Assembly: GCA_900542735.1 (NCBI GenBank)
Contig: UQOS01000026.1
Span: forward strand, 1-16,557
Source: an uncultured Mycoplasmatota bacterium
Lineage (GTDB): Bacteria; Bacillota_I; Bacilli_A; RF39; UBA660
DNA: 16,557 nt
Reading direction: 5' to 3'
Part shown: positions 1-7,846 of the stretch, one piece after another
Layout: each line of letters starts with the position of its first letter
How positions within the stretch are numbered: position 1 is the stretch's first letter
Translations under genes and position numbers: made by a program
Notes under the pieces: model-generated
Database searches by the model: none
What the model saw: the letters and a program-made list of their open reading frames with translations, nothing else
Told to the model about the DNA's origin: nothing

Positions 1-119
1 TTATCTGTTGTTCCTTCTTTTGCATAATTAAAAAATGCATAAGTTACTCCTACTGTTATTACTATTAAACTAATAATTCCTATTAATGTAATAATTATTT
101 GTTTCTTTTTATTTTTCAT
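1..119 (-). CDS. N-terminus of a secreted/anchored protein, camelysin/TasA-like leader (partial)
   Basis: Only the first 39 codons are in the window; the gene runs off the left edge. The peptide starts MKNKKKQIIITLIGIISLIV and continues through GVTYAFF, NYAKEG and TTD. A Lys-rich cytoplasmic start is followed by about 20 hydrophobic residues and then an aromatic TYAFFNY segment. This pattern resembles the leader of camelysin/TasA-type surface proteins that are often SipW-processed in Bacilli; that is family-level inference. The start is firm: AGGAGGTCAC sits just upstream of the ATG. A promoter with TTGACA, a 17-base spacer and TAAAAT lies at 230-202, giving a leader of about 75 nt. It is divergent from the FemABX pair. 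The mature part is not visible, so function cannot be assigned. Confidence 0.6.
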   Translation of the reverse strand, partial: MKNKKKQIIITLIGIISLIVITVGVTYAFFNYAKEGTTD

Positions 120-201
120 AGTGACCTCCTACTGCTTAGTCTTTACTATTTTTAAGAATTTATGTATTAACATATCGTTAATCAATATCTATTCTATTAT
201 C

Positions 202-230
202 ATTTTACATTCAAAAAGATGTGGTGTCAA
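202..230 (-). promoter_or_regulatory. Sigma-A-type promoter for the partial secreted-protein gene
   Basis: Read on the minus strand, a perfect -35 TTGACA (230-225) is followed by 17 bases and a -10 TAAAAT (207-202). Transcription would start near 195 and give a 5' leader of about 75 nt. The leader contains an inverted repeat, ATTAAC-ATATC-GTTAAT (166-182), which might be an operator or a chance AT-rich palindrome. Confidence 0.6.
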
Positions 231-276
231 TAAATTAAAATTATTATTGTTACTACTCGTATTTAATTAATAGAAA

Positions 277-285
277 TGGTATAAT
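277..285 (+). promoter_or_regulatory. Extended -10 promoter for the first FemABX gene
   Basis: TGGTATAAT is an extended -10 (TG-N-TATAAT) with no good -35 at the normal distance. The expected transcription start is near 292, only about 11 nt before the ATG at 303, so the 5' leader would hold little more than the GGTGAT ribosome site (292-297). Confidence 0.45.
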
Positions 286-302
286 TATAACGGTGATAAA
301 TT

Positions 303-1589
303 ATGAAACTAATCGAAAATGTAACTAAAGAAGAATATGAAAATTTTGTTAAGAACCATAAAAAAAGTCATTTTCTACAATCCTATGCCTGGGGAGAATT
401 TGCTAAAAAAGAAAAAGGACTATTTCCACATTACATTGGTCTAAAAGATGATAACGATACTCTAGTAGCAGCTACTCTTCTATTAGAAAAAAAATTACCA
501 CTAGGTATGTCATATCTATATGCCCCTCGTGGTTATGTAATTGACTATGATAATGTAGATTTATTAACAGAATTCACAAATCAAATCAAAGTCTTTGCTA
601 AAAAGAAAAAAGCTATCTTTGTTAAAATAGACCCAGATATTATCTATAACGAAGAAGATACCTTTGGTAATAAAATAGTAACAGATAATAATAAAGAGTT
701 AAATACTTTAAAAAAATTAGGTTATAAACATTTAGGATTTACTAAAAATTTCGAAACGATGCAACCTCGTTATACCTTTAGAATTAATATGGACAAGCCT
801 TGGGAAGAAATAGAAAATAACTTTTCTAAAACAACGAAACAAAGGATTAAAAAAGCAGAAGATTTCTTTGTAGATGTTAAAGTAGGTAGTTATGATGATA
901 TTAACACTTTCTACAACTTAATGATAATAACTGAAAATAGAAAAGATTTTATTACCCATAATGAAGCATATTATAAATCTCTCTATGAAATATGGAATCA
1001 AGATAATTCCTGTAATCTATTCTTAGGTTCTGTAAATCTTGATAAAATTATAAATAAACAAAATAATACACTAGATGAATTAAAAGAAGAACTTAGTAAA
1101 CTCCCTACTGAAAATCTAAGTAAAAGTCAAAATACAAAAAAACAAGAACTAGAAAAAAGAATTTCAAAAATAAATAGTGATTTAACTAGATATATTGAAA
1201 TTCGTAATGAATACGGTAGTGATATTACGCTAAGTGCTCATTTTATAATTGAATATGCTGATAAAGCTTGGGTATTATATGCTGGAAACCATAATATTCT
1301 AACAGATACCTATACAAATTATGAAACCTATAAAGATCATATCAAATACTACTATGATAAAAAAATAAAAACTTATGACCAATTTGGTACCATAGGTGAT
1401 TTAAGAAAAGATAATCCACTACTAGGACTTCATGAATTTAAAAAGAAATTCGGTGGTGATTATGTAGAATTTACCGGTGAATTTGATTACATCATCAATA
1501 AACCAATGTATTTCATCTTCACAAAACTAGTACCAATTTATCGTAATTTAGTGAAAAAACTAGCCAAAAAGAAAAGAGGTCAAAAATGA
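303..1589 (+). CDS. FemABX-family peptidoglycan interpeptide-bridge aminoacyltransferase, copy 1
   Basis: FemABX enzymes transfer an amino acid from aminoacyl-tRNA to the stem-peptide side chain of lipid II or its precursor, at the inner face of the membrane. This 428-residue protein has the family length and layout: an N-terminal GNAT-like half with QSYAW (26-30) and YAPRG (73-77), a second GNAT half, a charged helical coiled-coil arm at about 245-301 as in FemA/FemX/MurM, and the C-terminal signature EFKKKFGG (378-385) followed by GEFD. The downstream paralog overlaps it by four bases (ATGA), so the two are translationally coupled. The ribosome site is GGTGAT, six bases before ATG. The transferred amino acid cannot be told from sequence. 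I leave the symbol empty because femA, femX and murM cannot be separated here. Confidence 0.9.
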   Translation: MKLIENVTKEEYENFVKNHKKSHFLQSYAWGEFAKKEKGLFPHYIGLKDDNDTLVAATLLLEKKLPLGMSYLYAPRGYVIDYDNVDLLTEFTNQIKVFAKKKKAIFVKIDPDIIYNEEDTFGNKIVTDNNKELNTLKKLGYKHLGFTKNFETMQPRYTFRINMDKPWEEIENNFSKTTKQRIKKAEDFFVDVKVGSYDDINTFYNLMIITENRKDFITHNEAYYKSLYEIWNQDNSCNLFLGSVNLDKIINKQNNTLDELKEELSKLPTENLSKSQNTKKQELEKRISKINSDLTRYIEIRNEYGSDITLSAHFIIEYADKAWVLYAGNHNILTDTYTNYETYKDHIKYYYDKKIKTYDQFGTIGDLRKDNPLLGLHEFKKKFGGDYVEFTGEFDYIINKPMYFIFTKLVPIYRNLVKKLAKKKRGQK

Positions 1590-2863
1590 ATTTAATAGAA
1601 TTATCAAAAGAAGAATTTATAGAATTTTCTAAAAACTACCCCTATTCTCTTTTCTTTCAAAGCCCCTATTGGATTGAAATAAAAAAATTCAATAATTGGA
1701 ATGGTACTATGATAGGAATGAAAAAAGAAAATAAAATCATAGCAGCAACAGTTATTTTAACAAAAAATATAAAAGGAATTAATAAAAAAATGGCCTATGC
1801 TCCTCGTGGCTTTTTATTAGATTATCAAGATGAAAAATTACTAGAAAAATTCACTCAAGAAATAAAAGAATACTGTAAAAAAAATAATATTCTTTTTCTA
1901 AAAATAAATCCTTATATCAAATATCAAGAACATGATATTGATGGTAACATAATAGAAAATACTAAAAATGATAAATTAATTCAAAAATTAACTGAACTTG
2001 GTTACATACATCAAGGCTTCTATATTACTATGGACGAAAAAAAAGACTTAGAGCCAAGATGGTTATCTGTTTTAGAGTTAGAAAACAAAACTACTGATGA
2101 AATACTAAAAGAAATGCGTACCACTACTAGGTGGTCTATTCGAAATAGTGAAAAAAACTGTCTAAGAGTAATTGAATGTAGTCGTGATGACTTAAAAGAA
2201 TTTAAACTTCTTATGAAACATACAGCTGAAAGAAGAGAATTTATTGATAGACCACTTTCTTACTATCAAAATATGTATGATGTATTAAGTAAAGAAGACT
2301 TAATAAAAGTCCTTCTAGTAGAAATCAATTTCAAAGAATTATTAGAAAAAACAACCAAAGAAAAAGAAGAATTATTAGAAAAGATTGAAAGAAGTAAAGA
2401 TAATCCTAAAAAACAGAATCAATTAAAAGAATTAACCCAAGAATTAACATCTTTTGATAAAAGAATAGAAAATTTACTAGAATATCAAAAGAAATATGGT
2501 GATACCAAAATAATAGCTGGTGGATTATATATGTTATATGGAAGACAATTAGTCTATCTATTAGGTGCATCTTATAAAGAATTTATGAAATATAATTCTC
2601 AATATCTTCTACAGTGGCAAATGATTAACTATGCAAAAGAACATAACTATCAAACATTTAACTTCTACGGAATTGATGGCGATTTCAGTAAAGAATCTAA
2701 AAACTACGGTTTATTCGATTTTAAAAGGGGATTTTCAGCTTGCGTAGTAGAACTAATTGGAGAATTTGATTTAGTAATAAATAAACCACTATATCATTTA
2801 TATAAATTAGCATTCAAAACCTATAAAATACTTAAAAATATAAAAAATCATATCAAAAAATAG
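1586..2863 (+). CDS. FemABX-family peptidoglycan interpeptide-bridge aminoacyltransferase, copy 2
   Basis: This 425-residue paralog of the preceding gene has the same order of parts: QSPYW (25-29), YAPRG (71-75), a conserved RREF...SYY segment in the second half, a long Lys/Glu coiled-coil arm at about 248-305, FYGIDGDF, and DFKRGF (378-383) followed by GEFD. It starts in the overlap ATGA with copy 1, behind AGAGGT inside the end of that gene. The usual FGG after the FK motif is FSA here (383-385), which sets it apart from the other two copies in this window. The FK pair itself is kept, so it is not obviously inactive. Two coupled copies suggest stepwise addition of two bridge residues, as with FemA/FemB or MurM/MurN; that is inference. 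The stop codon lies in the terminator stem. Confidence 0.9.
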   Translation: MNLIELSKEEFIEFSKNYPYSLFFQSPYWIEIKKFNNWNGTMIGMKKENKIIAATVILTKNIKGINKKMAYAPRGFLLDYQDEKLLEKFTQEIKEYCKKNNILFLKINPYIKYQEHDIDGNIIENTKNDKLIQKLTELGYIHQGFYITMDEKKDLEPRWLSVLELENKTTDEILKEMRTTTRWSIRNSEKNCLRVIECSRDDLKEFKLLMKHTAERREFIDRPLSYYQNMYDVLSKEDLIKVLLVEINFKELLEKTTKEKEELLEKIERSKDNPKKQNQLKELTQELTSFDKRIENLLEYQKKYGDTKIIAGGLYMLYGRQLVYLLGASYKEFMKYNSQYLLQWQMINYAKEHNYQTFNFYGIDGDFSKESKNYGLFDFKRGFSACVVELIGEFDLVINKPLYHLYKLAFKTYKILKNIKNHIKK

Positions 2864-2886
2864 AGAGGAAAAATTCTTCTCTATTT
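2858..2886. terminator. Bidirectional terminator between convergent FemABX operons
   Basis: An inverted repeat with arms AAATAGAGAGGAA (2858-2870) and TTCTTCTCTATTT (2874-2886) forms a 13-bp stem with one G-U pair and an AAA loop. On the minus strand it is followed by a run of six T. On the plus strand the tail is the weaker CTTTTACTTT. It contains the stop of FemABX copy 2 and lies just past the stop of the tail-anchored gene. Confidence 0.8.
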
Positions 2887-2889
2887 CTT

Positions 2890-3393
2890 TTACTTTAATA
2901 TTAAAAATCCAATTAATCCAATTAAAAGCACTACCATAGAAGCAACAATTGTAGTAAGAGCAAAAGTGCTTCCATACCCTTTATTCATCATATTTAATAA
3001 ATTAATTTTAAACATATCTTTATCTTTATTTGTTTTAGATACCATAACACCTTTATAAGCAGAAAGTTCTGTACGGTGTCCTTCTTCTAGTATATCTTCT
3101 GGAGTAATATTAGTTAATAACACAACCTTTTTATCTAAATAAACAGTATAATGAAGAGTAATCACACCATGTACTTTACTAAACATTTCATCAGTTGGTA
3201 ACTTAAGTTCATACATAATGCTACCATCTTTATTTTCTCCTACTGCTACTCCTAAGAATTCTCCCTGTTTTAATTTTGGATAATACTCAAACATCATCTT
3301 CTTATAAGCAAGCATATTATATTTACGAACAGATCTTTCTTTTACTCTAAAATCATTTTCATTTAAATACTCAAATACATAATTATCTTTCAT
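2890..3393 (-). CDS. Tail-anchored protein of unknown function in the murJ-FemABX operon
   Basis: I do not recognise this 167-residue protein. It has a soluble, mixed-charge N-terminal part (about 1-140), including a likely beta-strand segment (HGVITLHYTVYLDKKVVLLT, residues 75-94), and a single hydrophobic helix at 145-166 ending one Lys before the C-terminus. This predicts a tail-anchored protein facing the cytoplasm. An upstream in-frame ATG at 3411 exists, but the ATG at 3393 is preferred: GGGAGGT lies four to five bases before it, and it begins two bases after the stop of FemABX copy 3. Tight spacing puts it in the flippase/aminoacyltransferase operon, so a membrane-associated role near lipid II synthesis is plausible but unproven. 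Confidence 0.75.
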   Translation of the reverse strand: MKDNYVFEYLNENDFRVKERSVRKYNMLAYKKMMFEYYPKLKQGEFLGVAVGENKDGSIMYELKLPTDEMFSKVHGVITLHYTVYLDKKVVLLTNITPEDILEEGHRTELSAYKGVMVSKTNKDKDMFKINLLNMMNKGYGSTFALTTIVASMVVLLIGLIGFLILK

Positions 3394-3395
3394 GG

Positions 3396-4652
3396 TTACC
3401 TCCCAATCCACTTTTTAATTCTTTTTAAACCTTTATATATATAATAAAAATTTGAAGTCTTTAAATCAAACTGTCCTATATATTCAATGACATTTCCACC
3501 AAAACCCTTTTTAAATTCATAAATTCCATAATACTTACCATTTGGATTAAAATCTCCAGTAATTCCATAGAAATTACAATACTCAAAGCCTTCTTTATAA
3601 GCTTCTTTAATATGATGTTCATACATTAAATATTTAGGAGTAAACTGTTTATATTCAGCTAAAACCCCACTAGATAAAGTTAAATACTCATTACCAGATC
3701 TTAAAGAAAGCAAACACCCAATATCTTTACCATTTGGATTTTCTTCTTTAAATTTAGTAGCTTTTTCTAACTCTTTTTCATACTTTTCAATCTGTTTCAA
3801 AGCATTTTCTTTTTGAGAAAGTAATCTACTTCCTACCATATCTTTTTCCATTTTATCTAACACAATTTGATAATTCTTTTTTGCTTCTTCTAATAAACTA
3901 AGAGTATGACTATAATAAATATTAGGGTCTAAATAAGCAATATAAATGGTCATCAAATCCTTCATATGCTTATACATTTTTTGATAATAATCTAGACTTC
4001 TAGAAAAGAAATCTCTACGCTTAGAAGTAACTTCAAAAATCTCAGCCATAACCTTTAAATCATCAATAGTACCCTCTCTTACCATTAAACCTTTTTTAAT
4101 ACAAAAGTCAATATTCTTTCTGGTACTTTTAGAAAATTTTACTTTTTTTGACTCATAATCTTGATCTAAAGTAAAACGATAACACCATCTAGCCTGTCTA
4201 GAATCTAAATAAATATTAAAACCATAATGCTTATAACCCAAGTCTTTTAAATTTTGAATACTTTCATCATCACTAGGATTATTCTTATCAATTTCTCCAT
4301 CAGATGTTCTAACGCGATAAATAACATTAGGATCTATCGTTAAAATAAAGCCACCCTGTTTTTTAATATATTTTTTTAAACTTTTTGTGAAAAAGGTAAG
4401 TAACTCTTTATTATGATAATCTACTAATAATCCACGGGGTGCATAAAACATTTTCTTACCTAAAATAGTAGTATCTTCTAACATTAAAGAACTAGCTATT
4501 ATATTACCATCTTCTTTTACACCAACATAATGAATTTTACTCCCAAGTTCTTCCTTTAAATGTGCAAGTTCTACCGTTTGCATGAAAGATTCATAAGGAC
4601 AACTCTTAGAAAAATTTCTAAATTCATCTTCTGTTAAGATACAAAATTCCAT
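3396..4652 (-). CDS. FemABX-family peptidoglycan interpeptide-bridge aminoacyltransferase, copy 3
   Basis: This 418-residue FemABX protein lies between the flippase and the tail-anchored protein. YAPRG is at 70-74, the KRRDFF...DYYQKMY segment at 211-227, the coiled-coil arm at about 249-304, and YGITGDF, EFKKGFGG (379-386) and GQFD follow. It differs from the other two copies at the N-terminus, where the QSxxW motif is QTVEL (25-29) with no Trp. It may therefore act on a different substrate or step; that is inference. The start is well placed: AAGGTGAG overlaps the murJ stop three bases before the ATG, and only four bases separate the two genes. Family members act at the membrane with aminoacyl-tRNA as donor. 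The amino acid used is not predictable here. Confidence 0.9.
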   Translation of the reverse strand: MEFCILTEDEFRNFSKSCPYESFMQTVELAHLKEELGSKIHYVGVKEDGNIIASSLMLEDTTILGKKMFYAPRGLLVDYHNKELLTFFTKSLKKYIKKQGGFILTIDPNVIYRVRTSDGEIDKNNPSDDESIQNLKDLGYKHYGFNIYLDSRQARWCYRFTLDQDYESKKVKFSKSTRKNIDFCIKKGLMVREGTIDDLKVMAEIFEVTSKRRDFFSRSLDYYQKMYKHMKDLMTIYIAYLDPNIYYSHTLSLLEEAKKNYQIVLDKMEKDMVGSRLLSQKENALKQIEKYEKELEKATKFKEENPNGKDIGCLLSLRSGNEYLTLSSGVLAEYKQFTPKYLMYEHHIKEAYKEGFEYCNFYGITGDFNPNGKYYGIYEFKKGFGGNVIEYIGQFDLKTSNFYYIYKGLKRIKKWIGR

Positions 4653-4656
4653 TTTC

Positions 4657-6291
4657 TCACCTTCTCTTTAACTTATTAAATATTTTTTCAATATTTCCTC
4701 TACCAAAAATATCATAAACTAACCTACTCTTAAACATAATCGTAAAATAAATAACGACTCCAATTCCACTAAACAATAAAACATATAACATATTTAATAT
4801 TTTACTAGTAGTAGTAATTGGGAAAATATATTTCATAATAAGTAAACAAATAACCATAACTAGTGTAATTAAAAAGATATTAATAACTCTTTTAATTGTT
4901 TCTTCATAACTAATTTTATATTTCTTACCAATATATCTTAAAGCTAAATAACTACAAGCAAAATAACCCAATATAGTAGAAGTTGTAGAACCATAATAAG
5001 CAGGTAATCCCATATTATGAAAAGCATATAGTAATGGAATATTTAAAAGAGCATTTGTAAGTAAACCTGTTAACAAGCAAATAAATACTTGTTTATATTC
5101 TTTTAATAACTGTAATATAGTAACACTAGCAGTAAATAAAGTAGTAGCAAGGGCTACAAATACATAATACTGGTAAACACTAGGTCCAAACTCACTAACT
5201 CCATAAAAGAAAGTCCAAACAGGTTTTGCTAAAACAGATAAACCAAATGTCATAGGAATCGTAAAAAATAAAGACCATTGTATCGTTTGATTAATTTTTT
5301 TCTTAACATCATCCATATCTTTTTTCACAAAACTAGCTGTTAGATGAGGAATTAAACTAACCATTAAACCTGTAGAAATAGAAGCAATAATCATATTAAT
5401 CTTTTGTCCCCAAGTAGAAACAACACTCATAATAGCTTCTGCTTCTGTTGCGGTATAACCAATTCCATTTACCAATACTTTTACTAACATAAAAACATCT
5501 ACAGAATTAATTAATGATTTAAAAACATCTATCATAATGAAAGGAAAAGCATAAATAAGAATCTTTTCAATAATTTCTTTATCTGTAATTTTAGGTTCTT
5601 CTACTTTTAAAGTTTCTTTTTCTAACTCTTTCTTATTCTTTTTCGTCTTATATACTAAATAAAAATAAGAAGTAAGTGCTCCAACTGTAGCTGAAAATAC
5701 TGCTACCCCTACTGCGGTCGTTAAAGAAAGACCTAAAACATTTAGAGTCAAATAACTACCAAAAATAATCACTAAAACTCTAACAATCTGTTCTAATACT
5801 TGACTAATAGAAGTAGGAGTAATAAATTTATGTCCCTGTAAATAACCTCTATAAATACTTAATATAGGAACAATTAATACTGCTGATGCAATTACTCTTA
5901 CTACAAAAGTAACATCTTCTATCGTGTTACCACCACTAACATTACCAATAATTAAAATAGCTATCCATCTAGCAAAGATAAACATAATTAGAAAGCAAAT
6001 AATTCCTAAAAATGATAATACTTTTTTTCCTAGTTTAAAAGTTCTTCTTTTCGCATTATAATAACCAAGTACATTATATTCACTCACAATCTTACTAATA
6101 GCAAGAGGAATACCAGCTTGAGAAATACCTAAAAATATAGAATAGATAGAATACGCATAGCCATATAAAGCTCCACCCTGTTCACCAATAATAGCATAAA
6201 ACGGAATTACATAGATTATTCCTAATATTTTACTAAGTACAATTCCCAAAGTCGCAATAAACGCACCCTGCATAAAGGAATTTTTCTTCAT
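4657..6291 (-). CDS. murJ: MurJ/YtgP-type lipid II flippase (MOP superfamily)
   Basis: MurJ moves lipid II across the membrane so that the disaccharide-pentapeptide can be polymerised outside. The 544-residue protein is almost entirely hydrophobic helices, about 14 by eye, the usual MurJ/SpoVB number. The N-terminus (IYVIPFYAIIGEQGGALYGY, then AGIPLAISK) and RGYLQGHKFITPTSISQVLE closely follow Bacillus YtgP-like proteins as I know them. SpoVB or another polysaccharide flippase of the same superfamily is the main alternative, but the adjacent lipid II-modifying enzyme favours MurJ. The ATG at 6291 is preferred over the one at 6300: GGAAGGTG is about eight bases from the former and only three from the latter. 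Operon order is murJ, FemABX copy 3, tail-anchored protein. Confidence 0.85.
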   Translation of the reverse strand: MKKNSFMQGAFIATLGIVLSKILGIIYVIPFYAIIGEQGGALYGYAYSIYSIFLGISQAGIPLAISKIVSEYNVLGYYNAKRRTFKLGKKVLSFLGIICFLIMFIFARWIAILIIGNVSGGNTIEDVTFVVRVIASAVLIVPILSIYRGYLQGHKFITPTSISQVLEQIVRVLVIIFGSYLTLNVLGLSLTTAVGVAVFSATVGALTSYFYLVYKTKKNKKELEKETLKVEEPKITDKEIIEKILIYAFPFIMIDVFKSLINSVDVFMLVKVLVNGIGYTATEAEAIMSVVSTWGQKINMIIASISTGLMVSLIPHLTASFVKKDMDDVKKKINQTIQWSLFFTIPMTFGLSVLAKPVWTFFYGVSEFGPSVYQYYVFVALATTLFTASVTILQLLKEYKQVFICLLTGLLTNALLNIPLLYAFHNMGLPAYYGSTTSTILGYFACSYLALRYIGKKYKISYEETIKRVINIFLITLVMVICLLIMKYIFPITTTSKILNMLYVLLFSGIGVVIYFTIMFKSRLVYDIFGRGNIEKIFNKLKRR

Positions 6292-6321
6292 ATCATGCAC
6301 CTTCCATTCTATCTATAAACT

Positions 6322-6330
6322 AATATACCA
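6322..6330 (-). promoter_or_regulatory. Extended -10 promoter for the murJ operon
   Basis: On the minus strand TGGTATATT (6330-6322) is an extended -10, about 30 bases before the murJ start. No good -35 is visible at 16-18 bases. It is divergent from the promoter of the 6411 gene. Confidence 0.45.
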
Positions 6331-6357
6331 CAAAACTTAAATTTTTAATAGAACCTA

Positions 6358-6386
6358 TTTACAAAACTAATTGATATTATTATAAT
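6358..6386 (+). promoter_or_regulatory. Sigma-A-type promoter for the 6411 gene
   Basis: TTTACA (6358-6363), a 17-base spacer and TATAAT (6381-6386) match the vegetative consensus in 11 of 12 positions. The start would fall near 6393, and AGAGGT lies just before the ATG at 6411. Confidence 0.7.
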
Positions 6387-6410
6387 AAAAAACAAAAAAA
6401 GAGGTAATAT

Positions 6411-6917
6411 ATGAAAAAAGAAAATGTTAACTATACTAAAATTAATTATGCTAGTTCATCAGTAGATGTAACTCTAGAATCCAGTAATTACTTATTAGAA
6501 CACAATTTTTTAGAAAATAATCAAGAGACAAATATTTCTTTATTAGAAAGATCACTAATCAACTATTCAATTTTAAAGTTAGTAGAATGGAATATAGATA
6601 TTGAAAAACTAAACTTAGAAGAAATCGACAATTTAGATTATTTATTAAAAACACTTAATAGTGAAATCCCAAGTTCAAAAGAAAGAGAAGAATTTTTTGC
6701 TCAATATACACACTGTATTATTTATATAGTAAGTAACATAGTAAGAAAAAATCCAATAGCTTGGGAAAGTAATACTGATAGTGAAATAGAATTTAAACTA
6801 GATAAAAATACTCTAACTACTAATAAAAAGATAGAAAGTTATAAAATACCACTCATGTTAATTGATAGAATAAAAGAAAATTATAATACAAAAAAGAATC
6901 CTGTCATGATAAAATAG
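6411..6917 (+). CDS. Hypothetical protein, 168 residues
   Basis: I do not recognise this protein. It is acidic and Asn/Glu-rich with several predicted helices: LLERSLINYSILKLVEWNI near 44-62, then EEIDNLDYLLKTLNSEIP. It has no signal peptide, and the one hydrophobic stretch (HCIIYIVSNIV) is too short to call a membrane helix. It is probably cytoplasmic. The start is supported by AGAGGT seven bases upstream and a strong promoter at 6358-6386. It is transcribed alone, divergent from murJ and convergent with the HEXXH gene, and its stop codon lies in the shared terminator. Confidence 0.7.
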   Translation: MKKENVNYTKINYASSSVDVTLESSNYLLEHNFLENNQETNISLLERSLINYSILKLVEWNIDIEKLNLEEIDNLDYLLKTLNSEIPSSKEREEFFAQYTHCIIYIVSNIVRKNPIAWESNTDSEIEFKLDKNTLTTNKKIESYKIPLMLIDRIKENYNTKKNPVMIK

Positions 6918-6926
6918 GATTCTTTT
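6892..6926. terminator. Bidirectional terminator between the 168-residue gene and the HEXXH gene
   Basis: Perfect arms AAAAGAATCCT (6892-6902) and AGGATTCTTTT (6916-6926) form an 11-bp stem with a 13-nt loop. U-rich ends arise on both strands. The stop codons of both flanking genes lie at or inside the right arm. Confidence 0.8.
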
Positions 6927-7845
6927 ATTTATAAATAGTATTTTGATCAAACAACTTAATAATTTTTAAAGCTTTCGTATTAATATCTTTAATTTTATTT
7001 ATTTTATATTTTTTAAACCACTTTGTATTTACAAGTTCTAACTGCAACTTAGTAACTTCTTCTAAACAATGAACTAATTCTATTAGAGAACCATCTTTAC
7101 CAGTAATACCATCAAAAAAATGTGTTAACTCATCAATTTCTCCCTGAAAACGCAAACTTTCTACTGTTGATGAGAATGTTTTATTGTCAAGTAACTTACG
7201 GCAAATAATAGATTCTAGTAAATAACTATTAGAGTGATAATTACTATCTACAGAATGATAAATAGAATATAGCGTTGTATTAATACTAGAATCTGTAAAA
7301 GTATAAGTAGAAAAACTACGAATAATATCAATAATCATTTCCGTTTCTTTGGTATTAATAACTTCTTCTAATAGTGTAAATTCATTTTTTCGAAGATAAG
7401 ATAAATTTTCTTTATCAAAATAATGATAAACAAGTCCATTACGAATTCTAATCGTATCATCTACTAACATTTCATTTTTCATAGAATTAATAGCATGATT
7501 AAATTCATGTACTAAATTATCTAAAAGCTGCATAAGAGAAATATTTTGATAATTATTTAAAACAACGCCCTTTACTATTTTATACTGATTATCTTTTAAA
7601 ATAGGTTTACTAAAATAATAAGCCTGATACACTTTATCTTGCTTATCTTGAATCAAAATAGGTACATTTTCAAAACAACTTTCTACTAACATTTTATTAG
7701 AAATTCCATATTTTAAAATAAAAGCCGGTACAATTAAATATAGTAAATGCGTAATATTATCAGGATAATGATACTCATCAGCAATCTTATTACTAAACTT
7801 AATTTCTTCTAATACTAACTGATTCATAAATGTTTGATTATCCAT
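6925..7845 (-). CDS. HEXXH-motif protein, putative zinc metallopeptidase-like
   Basis: This 306-residue protein carries HEFNHAIN, a HEXXH zinc-binding and catalytic signature (113-117 counted from the ATG at 7845), inside a predicted helix. About 43-50 residues later comes an acidic helix, LLEEVINTKETE, with Glu at 160, 161 and 167 that could give the third zinc ligand, as in gluzincin-type peptidases. I cannot name a family. No signal peptide is seen, so it is probably cytoplasmic. The ATG at 7845 starts one base after the dinB stop; a GTG at 7863 would overlap dinB and is less likely. The SD is poor in either case (GGTGGTG about 12 bases before the ATG), so translation probably depends on coupling to dinB. 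A role in DNA repair is suggested only by position. Confidence 0.7.
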   Translation of the reverse strand: MDNQTFMNQLVLEEIKFSNKIADEYHYPDNITHLLYLIVPAFILKYGISNKMLVESCFENVPILIQDKQDKVYQAYYFSKPILKDNQYKIVKGVVLNNYQNISLMQLLDNLVHEFNHAINSMKNEMLVDDTIRIRNGLVYHYFDKENLSYLRKNEFTLLEEVINTKETEMIIDIIRSFSTYTFTDSSINTTLYSIYHSVDSNYHSNSYLLESIICRKLLDNKTFSSTVESLRFQGEIDELTHFFDGITGKDGSLIELVHCLEEVTKLQLELVNTKWFKKYKINKIKDINTKALKIIKLFDQNTIYK

Positions 7846-7846
7846 A

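Noticed and set aside
3394..3411. Upstream ATG at 3411 for the tail-anchored protein
   Set aside because: It would overlap the FemABX stop, while the GGGAGGT site is positioned for the ATG at 3393.
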